Of a stretch of DNA of 17,323 nt, positions 8,208 through 16,324 are shown piece by piece. Position 1 is the first letter of the stretch. Each line of letters starts with the position of its first letter. The notes under the pieces are model-generated. The model was not told the origin of the DNA and did no database searches. It saw only the letters and a list, made by a program, of their open reading frames with translations. Source of the stretch: Gracilaria caudata (taxonomy: Eukaryota; Rhodophyta; Florideophyceae; Gracilariales; Gracilariaceae); assembly GCA_030374735.1 (NCBI GenBank), contig JASCIV010000469.1, positions 1 to 17,323 of the forward strand. Reading direction: 5' to 3'. A program made the translations under genes and the position numbers.

Positions 8208-8588
8208 CTAATGCACCGGATCACAACGAGCGCCTCTCAAAGTACCACCCGATTCCGTACAACAAGCTTCGGCGATGGGCAACACAGCAACCGGGAAACC
8301 GCTCTGTTCGTCAACCATACAAAACGCGGAAAGTTCGTCCAGGTTTTCCTTTGCACATTTCAATAAGTCAGTCGGGATGGTCGGAGAGGTACTTTGCAGG
8401 ATGGAGTCCACCTTTGTGACACCTCCAAAGCACTTGCAGCGCACAACTGCGAAGAAATCCTTGTGCGCAGCGAAGCGGAACAGATCCACATCACACCTCT
8501 TGAGCGCGGGGGGAAGGTAGAATGGTATGGCGCTGCACAGAGCGGAGAGGGTGAGAAGCAGAGCGGTAATCTTCACGGAGAACACCAT
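8208..8588 (-). CDS. Small secreted cysteine-rich protein
   Basis: I do not recognise a family. The 126-residue protein starts MVFSVKITALLLTLSALCSA, a textbook signal peptide (short basic n-region, hydrophobic core, cleavage probably after Ala20). The mature ~106 residues hold eight cysteines at 32, 51, 53, 78, 90, 109, 110 and 122, in the order C-CxC-C-C-CC-C, an even number that would suit four disulfides. This resembles other small cysteine-rich secreted proteins in general layout only; the spacing is not that of plant lipid-transfer proteins. The combination of signal peptide, even cysteine count and a clean ATG argues for a real gene, although overlapping plus-strand frames exist (8063-8419, 8394-8897) with no such features. 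An extracellular or cell-wall role is likely, the exact one unknown. Confidence 0.62.
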   Translation of the reverse strand: MVFSVKITALLLTLSALCSAIPFYLPPALKRCDVDLFRFAAHKDFFAVVRCKCFGGVTKVDSILQSTSPTIPTDLLKCAKENLDELSAFCMVDEQSGFPVAVLPIAEACCTESGGTLRGARCDPVH

Positions 8589-9546
8589 GATGGGAGTGAG
8601 ATGAGGTTGAAGCTGGCCGCTGCTGCAGGTTGCGAATCGAAGAGGAACGAGGTGGAGGCGCTTTTAAGAATCGGAGTTGGCTTGAGCGGCATGTCAAACG
8701 TGCCGCTGGAGCCAATATTGACCATTTCCAATGATACTTCGGCCATCGCACGAGTGCGCACCACAGATTCGACTCGAGCGTCTCGAAGTTTGGACGTGAA
8801 CATTTGTGAGGGGGACTGGTGGGTAGTGTTCTACTACACCGTGTGTTGTTCGGAAAACAAAAGTGCTTCTGTTTCTGTGAATGAAACAACTGTTTGAAGC
8901 TTCATGCGCTCGTCGAGATTGAATTTTGGCGTACGGGGATTAGCCCTCGTAATCATTTTGGCTTGGTTTCACGCATACGTGAGGAAGCCATGTATAGCTG
9001 GAGTTTGATTGAGAATGGATACATGCTCAAGCTTTGGAGGTGAGAGTTGATGATATGCGGACAAAGATGAACAAAAGGCTCGGAATTTGGACCAGACCGC
9101 CGTCATCAAACTCGTGTAGGTCTATGAATCGCGTGTAGGCGGGCCACATGAATCGTCTTTCAGCAAATGAGATTCCAACGCAATAGAGTTACTGTATGCG
9201 GCGGCTTATGTCAATACCCAAGGGAGGTCTGACAGTTTCGCAGAATCGTAAATGAAACGTGTACGACGTGCACACTCGCCAACGCTTGCACGCCTTAGGA
9301 TACGCTTGGCATTCGCGCATTGGTGGCTGTTAGCTCTGCTCACAGCCGCACACAAGCGCGCATGCAAGTCTTCTCGAATCGCATTGGCCGCCCACCTTCC
9401 TGCGCAGATCCCGTCATCTTCATGCTTGCGCCCGACCTCCCCAACGCAGCTGCGCAATCATGGTGGGTATGCCTTGAACGCAGCCACACCGCCGTCACCA
9501 TTCACGCCGCGACGTCGGTCGCACAACCTCGCTCCACTTACACTCA
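8589..9546. other. Intergenic region between the secreted-protein and PH-like genes
   Basis: This is a divergent interval of about 960 bases that should contain both promoters. A TTAAAA sequence (minus strand, about 80 bases upstream of the secreted-protein ATG) could serve as a TATA-like element. Frames such as 9252-9707 (plus) and 9206-9457 (minus) are composition-driven and lack domain signals. No RNA gene or obvious repeat was seen. Confidence 0.4.
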
Positions 9547-10113
9547 ATGGCGTTCATCCCGCTCACGTCTTTTGTTCCGCGCGCAACATGGCGCCGCTCA
9601 TCCTGTCGGCTCGCAGCCTGTCGCGTTGCGTCGCGAAGCGCGCCGTTTCGCATGAGCACTTCGCCCAGCAACAAGGGCAACAAGGCTCGTCGTTACCGAC
9701 CGACTAAGAACCTGCCAAAGCAGAAGACAAAGCTCGAACCAGAAACCACCTTCATCGAGACCGCGCCGAGCAGGTTCGAGCTCATAGTACCCACCATCTC
9801 CATACTCACCGTCATAGGCATCATTCCGTTCATAGCCGCCTTGGCGAGGGCTGCGTGGGTGCGATACAAGGTGACCAGTCGACGAATTTCCATCTCAAGC
9901 GGATTTCAGGGCAAGGATCAAACTGAGATCATCTACCGCGATATTGCCAGCCTCAAATATGTGCGACGTGTGGGCGGTGCTGCGGACTGTGTCATATCGC
10001 TCAAGGATGGCGCCAAGCTGGAGATTCGAGCCGTCCCACAGTTTGACAGCATTTACGAGTACATCATGGAGAAGGTGGACGAAGACGCGAGAGAAGCGAG
10101 CGGCTCCGCATAG
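9547..10113 (+). CDS. Plastid-targeted membrane protein with bacterial-type PH (DUF304/bPH_2-like) domain
   Basis: The 188-residue protein begins MAFIPLTSF followed by an R/S/A-rich stretch to about residue 37, a likely plastid transit peptide with early phenylalanines as typical of red algae. A basic segment (41-63) precedes one hydrophobic span (about 79-100, IVPTISILTVIGIIPFIAAL). Then comes a domain of ~70 residues whose pattern (RYKVTSRRISISSGF, 107-120; EIIYRDIASLKYVR, 127-140; VISLKDGAKLEIRAV, 149-163) matches the bacterial PH-like DUF304/bPH_2 family: a stretch after the membrane giving the 'local rule' strand, then the interface helix. Cyanobacteria and plant plastids have such membrane PH proteins, mostly uncharacterised. 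A thylakoid or envelope protein is likely. No catalytic motif was seen. Confidence 0.72.
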   Translation: MAFIPLTSFVPRATWRRSSCRLAACRVASRSAPFRMSTSPSNKGNKARRYRPTKNLPKQKTKLEPETTFIETAPSRFELIVPTISILTVIGIIPFIAALARAAWVRYKVTSRRISISSGFQGKDQTEIIYRDIASLKYVRRVGGAADCVISLKDGAKLEIRAVPQFDSIYEYIMEKVDEDAREASGSA

Positions 10114-10367
10114 CGCTTGTACTCCTTAACTGAAATAACAACGTAAAGCTTTCAAAAAGCACCCATCATAGCTACCACTTTGTTTACATTCGCTGCGCTC
10201 GGATTGCGAACGACTGGTAACACCCCTTCCTACCTTAAGCTCTTCTAAACCATTGTGTCGTACAAAAGTCAGTTCAACATCTTTGTTGCTTTCCCACAAT
10301 GTACATAGAGACCATCACATCCTGTCACCGCACTTTCTTTCAAACACGCAAAACTGCTCATCGCTAT

Positions 10368-12170
10368 TTAGAAGTCGTCAAACGGGTTTGTAGAGGCGGC
10401 TCCAGATGCAGCAGCCGCCCCGAACGGATTCGCAGCACTGTTTCCAGCGCCCATCATACCACCACCGCCGCCCATAGCCGCACCATTCATACCACCACCC
10501 ATGGCACCGTTCATGCCTGCACCCATAGCGCCATTCATACTAGCGCCCATACTACCATTCATTGCTCCGCCACCCATCCCGGGGTTCATGCCCATGCCCA
10601 TGCCCATCGCGTTGCCTGCGCCATTACCCATCATTCCGTTTGCGCCCATTTGGTGAGGCGGGTTGTCACTGATGTTTAGAGTTTGAATCGGCCCTAGCGA
10701 GTTCAACACGTCATCATCATCGTCAGCGACACCAGAAGCTCCTCCCACATCCTTTGGAGGTGGTGCTGGTAGAGCTAATGGAGCTGATTGCTGCGGAGCC
10801 ATTCCGCTGCCCATGCCAGCGCCCATACCCCCCATCATACCCATCCCAGTTCCCATGCCTCCTCCCATACCCATTCCTCCTCCCATACTTCCGTTCATGT
10901 TGGCACCCATGTCCATTCCCATTCCGGTGCCCATACCTCCGCCCATCTGATTGTTCAGACCCATACCACCAGCTCCCATCCCCATGCCGTTCATCGCACC
11001 CATCCCGCCCGTTCCTCCCATCGGCATGCCCATTCCCTTCACTCCACCCATACCGCCTTGCATACCATTCATACCGTTCATAGGAGCCATACCACCCATG
11101 CCTCCCATGCCGCCGCCCATGCCGCTGCCCATGCCGCCTCGCTGCATCATTTGGGCTGCCATGGCAGGTGGCATGAGACCCTGAGGTGTCATGACAGCGG
11201 GGCCCATGGGCGTTTGAATCACGTTGCCGAACGAAGCAGGTCCTGCGCCCATCGAAGGGGCAGATGCAGTGTTCTGTGAGATAAGATCATCGATGGTACC
11301 AGCAAAGGCGGGTGCTTTCTTGCCCTTCTTGCGATCCTTCTTTTTGTCCTTCTTTTTCTTAGAGGCCTTCGACTTTTTGGAACGCTTCCTGTCGTCTTCG
11401 TCAGAATCAGTTTCCTCTTCCGATTCAGATGCAGATTCTTCTTCCGAAGACTCTTCGCTTTCATCGTCCTCGTACCTGGACTTCTTCTTCTTGGAGCTCT
11501 TCTTTTTCTTCTTCTTGTCAGCTTTGGGACGACGACGGTCCTCCTCTTCGTCATATTCATCTTCGTAACGGGATCGTCTTCCTCTATCATCCCTGTCCAG
11601 ATAGTCTCTGTCACGAGGTCTTTCCCGTTCGAGATAGTAGTCCCTGTCGGCGCGTGGGCGCGGTGCCGGAGGCCTGTAATCTCGCTCTTCGCGGTCGCGG
11701 TCGCGGTCACGGTCACGGTCGCGCTCGTATCTCTCTCTGGAGCGATCCCTTCTATTTCTATCGTCGCGCCTCGGCGGCGCGGTCATAGTCCTCGACGCCC
11801 AACTGCCATCATACTTGAGCCAAATAAATTCTCTGATACGCTCGACATCGCCCGGCTGCGGCTCTGGAAAATCCCTGGGAGACCATCGAGCCATCCACCT
11901 CTTTCGGGCAAGGTCATTTCCACGGTCTTCCATCCTGTACGCATCTTCAATGGCGAAGGTAGCGCTGTCAAGATTGCGCACACCTCTTCGTTTGGCGTCG
12001 CGGTGAATGTTGGCACAAACGGAACACACAAAGGTTCCCAACGACAAAACAACATAGTTTGGAGAAGAATCGCCACAATCAGCACAGTAGCGATTAGCGC
12101 CGGAGCGAACAAGCTGCCTCAACTTTCTCTCGGCATCCTCCGCCTCGCGCGCACTAATGCGACGCGCCAT
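10368..12170 (-). CDS. ArfGAP (AGFG/AGD14-type) with RD-rich, KS/E-rich and Met-Gly-rich tail and C-terminal NPF motifs
   Basis: ArfGAPs trigger GTP hydrolysis on ARF GTPases in vesicle traffic. The ATG at 12170 gives 600 residues; the open frame extends 7 codons upstream, but only from a TTG. Residues ~12-122 are the ArfGAP domain with the zinc finger C29-x2-C32-x16-C49-x2-C52 and the catalytic-type arginine R57 in NIHR. The FVCxxC and 'R(V)RNLDSATF' segments resemble plant AGD14/15 and animal AGFG. Next are RD/RE repeats (135-200), lysine runs with a Ser/Glu block (215-285), two Met-Gly-rich low-complexity regions (345-458, 507-575) split by an Asp-rich stretch, and a C-terminal end with NPF at 581-583 and 595-597, which would bind EH-domain endocytic proteins. 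The nuclear-looking basic RD and K blocks are unusual for this family. It shares a promoter region with PRP16. Confidence 0.85.
   Translation of the reverse strand: MARRISAREAEDAERKLRQLVRSGANRYCADCGDSSPNYVVLSLGTFVCSVCANIHRDAKRRGVRNLDSATFAIEDAYRMEDRGNDLARKRWMARWSPRDFPEPQPGDVERIREFIWLKYDGSWASRTMTAPPRRDDRNRRDRSRERYERDRDRDRDRDREERDYRPPAPRPRADRDYYLERERPRDRDYLDRDDRGRRSRYEDEYDEEEDRRRPKADKKKKKKSSKKKKSRYEDDESEESSEEESASESEEETDSDEDDRKRSKKSKASKKKKDKKKDRKKGKKAPAFAGTIDDLISQNTASAPSMGAGPASFGNVIQTPMGPAVMTPQGLMPPAMAAQMMQRGGMGSGMGGGMGGMGGMAPMNGMNGMQGGMGGVKGMGMPMGGTGGMGAMNGMGMGAGGMGLNNQMGGGMGTGMGMDMGANMNGSMGGGMGMGGGMGTGMGMMGGMGAGMGSGMAPQQSAPLALPAPPPKDVGGASGVADDDDDVLNSLGPIQTLNISDNPPHQMGANGMMGNGAGNAMGMGMGMNPGMGGGAMNGSMGASMNGAMGAGMNGAMGGGMNGAAMGGGGGMMGAGNSAANPFGAAAASGAASTNPFDDF
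10446..11138 (-). repeat. Coding low-complexity repeat: degenerate GGCATGGG-type (Gly-Met) units
   Basis: In the ArfGAP gene, imperfect short units based on GGC/GGA-ATG-GGN (seen on the plus strand as CCCAT followed by NCC) fill 10797-11138 and 10446-10652, separated by an ordinary-complexity spacer encoding an Asp-rich segment. Synonymous third-base variation shows that the protein repeat, not just the DNA, has been maintained. The long H/S/T/P-rich frames on the opposite strand are by-products of this repeat. Confidence 0.7.
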
Positions 12171-12649
12171 GAGGAGACAGCAACCCAACAATCAAACACC
12201 AAGCTCAAGCGCAACAGCACAAACGACCACACGCAAGTACGCAGCTCAAACAGCTCTAGGCGCACTCGCAGAAAAGCGCACTCGCGGCGAGTGAGGACGC
12301 GCGTGCGTTTTCAAAAAGCGACGGACGAGCGCAGTGCGTACGACGCTGGAGCAGCCGCGCAAATGGGCGTTGTGTGATTGCCACAAACGCGTAAAAAGGT
12401 GCACGACAGCCGAAACAACGCACACTTCATGTCTGGCCATTCGCGCTCGCTGTAAGGCGCCGTCGCCTCACGTGCGCTGCTGGAGCGCAAGCCTGGCCTG
12501 GCGTGGCGTTTCGTTTCGACGCTGCCACGTATGTGACGCGTGCACGTGCGTTTCTCGTATGCTCCACCTTCAAGTTGATCCGCTCGCGCTTGTTGCCTCT
12601 TCTCCTATCTGGCGCAGCTCCATTCTCGCATCGCGGCCGCATTCCGGTG
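12171..12649. promoter_or_regulatory. Bidirectional promoter region for ArfGAP and PRP16
   Basis: These 479 bases lie between two head-to-head starts. They contain GCGCACTCGC twice (12260-12269 and 12276-12285). The second copy continues into an inverted half, making CACTCGC-G-GCGAGTG (12279-12293). The element is central enough to serve either gene, but no specific factor is recognised. The PRP16 frame is open through part of this region from a GTG at 12503, but lacks any ATG before 12650. Confidence 0.45.
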
Positions 12650-15616
12650 ATGCCGCCTCGCGCACCGACGCCGCAGCGCGCCGCCAGTGCTTCTTCCACA
12701 TCGGCGCCCACGATTTCCGGCCCTTCCTTCAAGCCTCGGCGACAACGGCCCTCGAAGCGAAGGTCCTCTCGTCGAGACTCGTCGCCCCCTCCCTCGCAAA
12801 CGCCCACGCTCGCCTCCACAGTACCATCGTCCGGCGCGCTGCCGCCGAGACCACCCAGCCCGCTTCGCAAGCCGCGCCGCTCCAGATGGGACATCGAGTC
12901 CGTCGCCAGCGCACCCGTTCCGCATCGCCCCAGTCGTCCTACGTCGTCCGTGTCGCGCGACCCGGCTTACGAGGCCTATCTTCGCGAACAGAATCAACTT
13001 GACCGCCAGTGGTATCTCGGAGATGATTTCGATCGCGCACAAGCGCTTCAGTCGTCTCTGGATGATACGGCGCTCGCCAAGCGTCAGTCTCGCCGTCTCA
13101 GTGCTGCCGCTGCAGCCAAACAGGCCGATGCGCAGAAATGGGAGAATCGTCAGCTTTCTGCAGCTCTTGGAGCGCCTCGTCGCGCCCTCCAGGAGCTTCC
13201 CGATGATTCTGGCCCTCGTCTTGCACTGGTCGTCCAGGAGATAGTTCCTCCGTTTCTGCATGGCGCGACTGCATCCCACAACCACACCAGCATATCTGAA
13301 GGCCACCTTGACTTGCCCGTCAAAGATCCGACCAGTGACATGGCAGTGATCGCTAGGAAGGGCAGTCCCACCGTTGAGGCGTATCGTCTCAAACGCGAAC
13401 GAGGCAGACAACGCGCCCGATACTGGGAGCTCGGTCGTTCTGCTGGTGCCAAGGCAAAAGAAAGTAGTGAGCGTGAGGCCGAAATCGGTGCAACTGAGAC
13501 GGCGCGTCTCGGTGCTGATGATTGGAAAGAGGCTTCCAAGTTTTCGAACGCCCTCTCAAAACCTAAACTAAGCGCGGCGGACCAAAGGCGACAAGCAGAC
13601 CAGATTGAACAAGCCAAGAAATCCTTGCCTGTGTATCAAGTAAGACGACAGCTTTTGAACTTGGTTCGTGAGCATCAGGTTTGTGTGGTCGTTGGCGAAA
13701 CAGGCTCAGGAAAGACTACCCAGCTTACACAGTATCTTGAAGAAGACGGATTCGCGCGCTTCGGTATCATCGGGTGTACTCAACCGCGTCGCGTAGCAGC
13801 TGTCTCTGTTGCCCAACGTGTAGCAGAAGAGTTTCACGGCGGTGTTGAGGTGGGAGACCAGGTAGGCTACGCCATTCGATTCGAGGATGTCACTGGACCA
13901 AAAACCGTCATCAAGTACATGACAGATGGTATTTTGCTGCGCGAAAGTCTTACTGATCCTGATCTTGATCGCTACTCTGTGGTAGTTATGGACGAGGCAC
14001 ACGAAAGGAGTTTGAACACGGATGTCTTGTTCGGTTTACTGAGAAACGTGATCAAAAAACGTCGAGACTTGCGTGTGATCATAACCAGCGCTACACTCAA
14101 CGCGGAACGCTTTGCGAGCTTCTTCGGCGATGCCCCGATATTCAATATTCCTGGTAGAACGTTTCCAGTAGATACATTTTTTTCCAAGACCCCTGTTGAA
14201 GACTATGTCGACCAGGCCGTATGGCAAACTATTCAGCTGCACATTCAGGCGCCGGTTCCTGGTGATATTCTGATCTTCATGACCGGCCAAGAGGACATTG
14301 AAACCACTTGCGAGGCTCTTGCTGAAAAGATAACAAAGCTGCAGAACCCGCTACCTATTATCATTCTACCTATATATTCTCAACTTGCTACGGACCTGCA
14401 GGCGAAGATCTTTGAACCCGCACCAGAAGGAGTGAGAAAAGTGGTGGTAGCCACCAACATCGCGGAGACTAGTCTTACTATAGACGGTATTCGATACGTG
14501 GTAGACGCGGGGTACTGCAAGTTGAAGACTTACAATCCCAGACTGGGAATGGATGCTCTTTTGCTCTGCCCCGCCTCTCAATCATCTGTCGCTCAACGCG
14601 CAGGCCGCGCTGGTCGCACAGCTCCTGGTAAATGCTATCGCCTTTTCACTAGTACTGCGTATCTCCGCGAACTTCTCGAAACAAACGTACCGGAGATACA
14701 ACGAACCAACCTCAGCCACGTCGTTTTGTTGTTGAAAACTCTTGGTGTGCATGACATTCTAGAGTTTCCGTTTCTTGATCCTCCGCCAAAGGAGAACGTG
14801 TTGAAATCAATGTTGGGGTTGTGGCTGCTCGGCGCCCTGGACGCAGAGGGAAACTTAACTCGTCTCGGACGCGACATGTCAACTTTTCCACTCGATCCTG
14901 CGCTCTCCAGTCTACTTTTCACTGGCATACAGAACGGATGTCTGCTAGAAACGCTGACTATTGTGGCTATGCTTTCGGTCCCTAACGTTTTCGTAAGGCC
15001 CCAAGGACGAGAAGAAGAAAGCGATGCGGCTCGGGAAAAGTTCTTTGTGCCAGAAAGCGATCATCTAACATTGTTGCACGTGTACCAAAGATGGATCGCT
15101 GGCGGCGCACGAGCCGAATGGTGTGCCAAGCATTACATCAGCAGCAAGAGCATGAGGAAAGCGCGAGAAGTGCGCGAACAGCTACTGGACATAGTGAGGG
15201 CAAAAAAAATGGTGGAGTCTTCTTGCGATGACTGGGATACGGTGCGAAAGGCGATTGGGTTTTCGTTTTTCTATCAAGCAGCTAGACGGAAAGGTATAGG
15301 AGAATACATCAACATCCGCTCTGGGGTGGTTTGTGGATTACACCCGACATCGGCCATGTACGGTAGTGGACTGAGCGCGGACTACGTCGTGTACCACGAA
15401 CTGATCATGACCAAGAAGGAATTCATGAGCTGCGTGACAGCGGTGGAGCCACAATGGTTGGCTGAGGCAGGTCCGATGTTGTACATTTTGAAGCAGGTGG
15501 CTGATGAGGGACTAGCTATTGCCCGGCGGATGCAAGAGCGGCGTGCCGAGATTGAAGCGCAGATTGTTCGCAGTTCTTTGGGTAAGAAAGCCTCGAACGG
15601 GACTGTGGGTGGCTGA
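12650..15616 (+). CDS. PRP16: DEAH-box splicing ATPase PRP16/DHX38
   Basis: PRP16 remodels the spliceosome between the two steps of splicing. The first in-frame ATG is at 12650, giving 988 residues (human DHX38 about 1227, yeast about 1071). The N-terminal ~110 residues are S/R/P-rich and contain RRSRWD (76-81). The PRP16-diagnostic extension follows: DRQWY at 118, then VKDPTSDMAVIARKGSPTV, which sets it apart from PRP2, PRP22 and PRP43. Motor motifs: Walker A GETGSGKTT (349-357), GCTQPRRVAA, DEAH (448-451), SAT (480-482), ATNIAETSLT and QRAGRAGRT (649-657). The ratchet/OB C-terminus (HPTSAMYGSG, YVVYHELIMT, PQWLAE) is complete. The gene is intronless in this window. It ends tail-to-tail with TFIIE-beta only 36 bases away. 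The assignment rests on recognised family motifs rather than a search. Confidence 0.95.
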   Translation: MPPRAPTPQRAASASSTSAPTISGPSFKPRRQRPSKRRSSRRDSSPPPSQTPTLASTVPSSGALPPRPPSPLRKPRRSRWDIESVASAPVPHRPSRPTSSVSRDPAYEAYLREQNQLDRQWYLGDDFDRAQALQSSLDDTALAKRQSRRLSAAAAAKQADAQKWENRQLSAALGAPRRALQELPDDSGPRLALVVQEIVPPFLHGATASHNHTSISEGHLDLPVKDPTSDMAVIARKGSPTVEAYRLKRERGRQRARYWELGRSAGAKAKESSEREAEIGATETARLGADDWKEASKFSNALSKPKLSAADQRRQADQIEQAKKSLPVYQVRRQLLNLVREHQVCVVVGETGSGKTTQLTQYLEEDGFARFGIIGCTQPRRVAAVSVAQRVAEEFHGGVEVGDQVGYAIRFEDVTGPKTVIKYMTDGILLRESLTDPDLDRYSVVVMDEAHERSLNTDVLFGLLRNVIKKRRDLRVIITSATLNAERFASFFGDAPIFNIPGRTFPVDTFFSKTPVEDYVDQAVWQTIQLHIQAPVPGDILIFMTGQEDIETTCEALAEKITKLQNPLPIIILPIYSQLATDLQAKIFEPAPEGVRKVVVATNIAETSLTIDGIRYVVDAGYCKLKTYNPRLGMDALLLCPASQSSVAQRAGRAGRTAPGKCYRLFTSTAYLRELLETNVPEIQRTNLSHVVLLLKTLGVHDILEFPFLDPPPKENVLKSMLGLWLLGALDAEGNLTRLGRDMSTFPLDPALSSLLFTGIQNGCLLETLTIVAMLSVPNVFVRPQGREEESDAAREKFFVPESDHLTLLHVYQRWIAGGARAEWCAKHYISSKSMRKAREVREQLLDIVRAKKMVESSCDDWDTVRKAIGFSFFYQAARRKGIGEYINIRSGVVCGLHPTSAMYGSGLSADYVVYHELIMTKKEFMSCVTAVEPQWLAEAGPMLYILKQVADEGLAIARRMQERRAEIEAQIVRSSLGKKASNGTVGG

Positions 15617-15652
15617 AGTTAGGATGCGATTTTTTTTTTCTGCGGTGGAAGG

Positions 15653-16324
15653 TTAGCTGAAGGCAGATGACTTTCCAGCATCGTAGTCTTTGGTGAGGTC
15701 TACGACTGAGTTTGCCATGTGGGTGTTGGTGAGCTTGATGCGCTTCGTTCTGCGTCTGGCGTTTGGTCTGGAGCTGGGTCTCTTTCTGGCAATGGGTTGA
15801 GAGATCCTGATTCCAGTCTTGTCATCTGTCTCCTTCAAGCCATGCGCGACCAGGGTGCGATGGACCTCAATGGCATCCGGTAGCAGGACGCCCTTGTAAC
15901 GCTTCTTGACCTCATCGCCCACAGGAGTATCCAGACGGGGGTCATGAGGAAACAACAAAATCTTAGAACCGCTCTTTATCTGATACACAGCGCCTCGCTT
16001 CTTGAGTTTCTTGATGTCGTCCTTGACGCCCTTGTACGAGTCATACAAGTCCTTCTCGTTGACGCCGTCCGAGCTGCGCGCCATGAGAGAGAGAAGGTGG
16101 GTGAAGTTTCGCAGCTGATACTTTGAGGCCCAACGCCAGCGACCGTCCTTCTCGCGAATGACCTTGCTGGCCTCGCCGGTGAGCGAGAGCAACACGTCGT
16201 GGTTGCCATCGATATCGACGCCGGTTTTGTCGTGGATCTGGGCAGAGGTGAAGGCCTGGAGCTCTGCGCGCAGGAAGTTGTGCACGCGGGCGAGCTGCAG
16301 TCCGACGGGCAGCTCCTCGGCCAT
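15653..16324 (-). CDS. TFA2: Transcription factor IIE beta subunit (TFIIE-beta)
   Basis: TFIIE-beta works with TFIIE-alpha at RNA polymerase II promoters to recruit TFIIH and stabilise the open complex. From the ATG at 16324 there are 223 residues. Two winged-helix modules can be seen: 9-75, with the HDKTGVDI and WRWASKYQLRNFTHLL segments that match the family's YAFKPKYNVRDKKALL, and about 77-145, ending in KILLFPHDPR, equivalent to KILFFND. A C-terminal helix (150-165) and a basic tail (RKRPSSRPNARRRTKRIKLTNTH, about 180-202, followed by a VVDLTKDY-type end) also match. The frame stays open with an ATG at 16585 that would add 87 poorly conserved residues. I chose the inner ATG because it begins at the domain edge and has a purine at -3 and G at +4. 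Confidence 0.85.
   Translation of the reverse strand: MAEELPVGLQLARVHNFLRAELQAFTSAQIHDKTGVDIDGNHDVLLSLTGEASKVIREKDGRWRWASKYQLRNFTHLLSLMARSSDGVNEKDLYDSYKGVKDDIKKLKKRGAVYQIKSGSKILLFPHDPRLDTPVGDEVKKRYKGVLLPDAIEVHRTLVAHGLKETDDKTGIRISQPIARKRPSSRPNARRRTKRIKLTNTHMANSVVDLTKDYDAGKSSAFS

Noticed and set aside
8761..8785. GATTCGA-like sequence considered as a tRNA T-arm
   Set aside because: It lacks the TTCRA loop core, and no cloverleaf could be built around it.
8063..8897. Plus-strand frames overlapping the small secreted-protein gene
   Set aside because: The minus-strand frame has a signal peptide and an even set of cysteines; the plus frames have none of these.
10299..11279. Long plus-strand frames rich in His, Ser, Thr and Pro (10299-10679, 10788-11279, 10951-11184)
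   Set aside because: They are antisense readings of the Gly-Met repeat in the ArfGAP gene. Repetitive DNA keeps several frames open, and they show no domain.
12171..12191. Seven extra codons of the ArfGAP frame
   Set aside because: The upstream codon is TTG, not ATG. The first ATG is at 12170.
12503..12649. 49 extra N-terminal codons of PRP16 from a GTG
   Set aside because: There is no ATG in that stretch, and a eukaryotic gene is expected to use the ATG at 12650.
12605..13411. 268-residue minus-strand open frame
   Set aside because: It is the antisense shadow of the GC-rich PRP16 N-terminus, where PRP16 is supported by family motifs.
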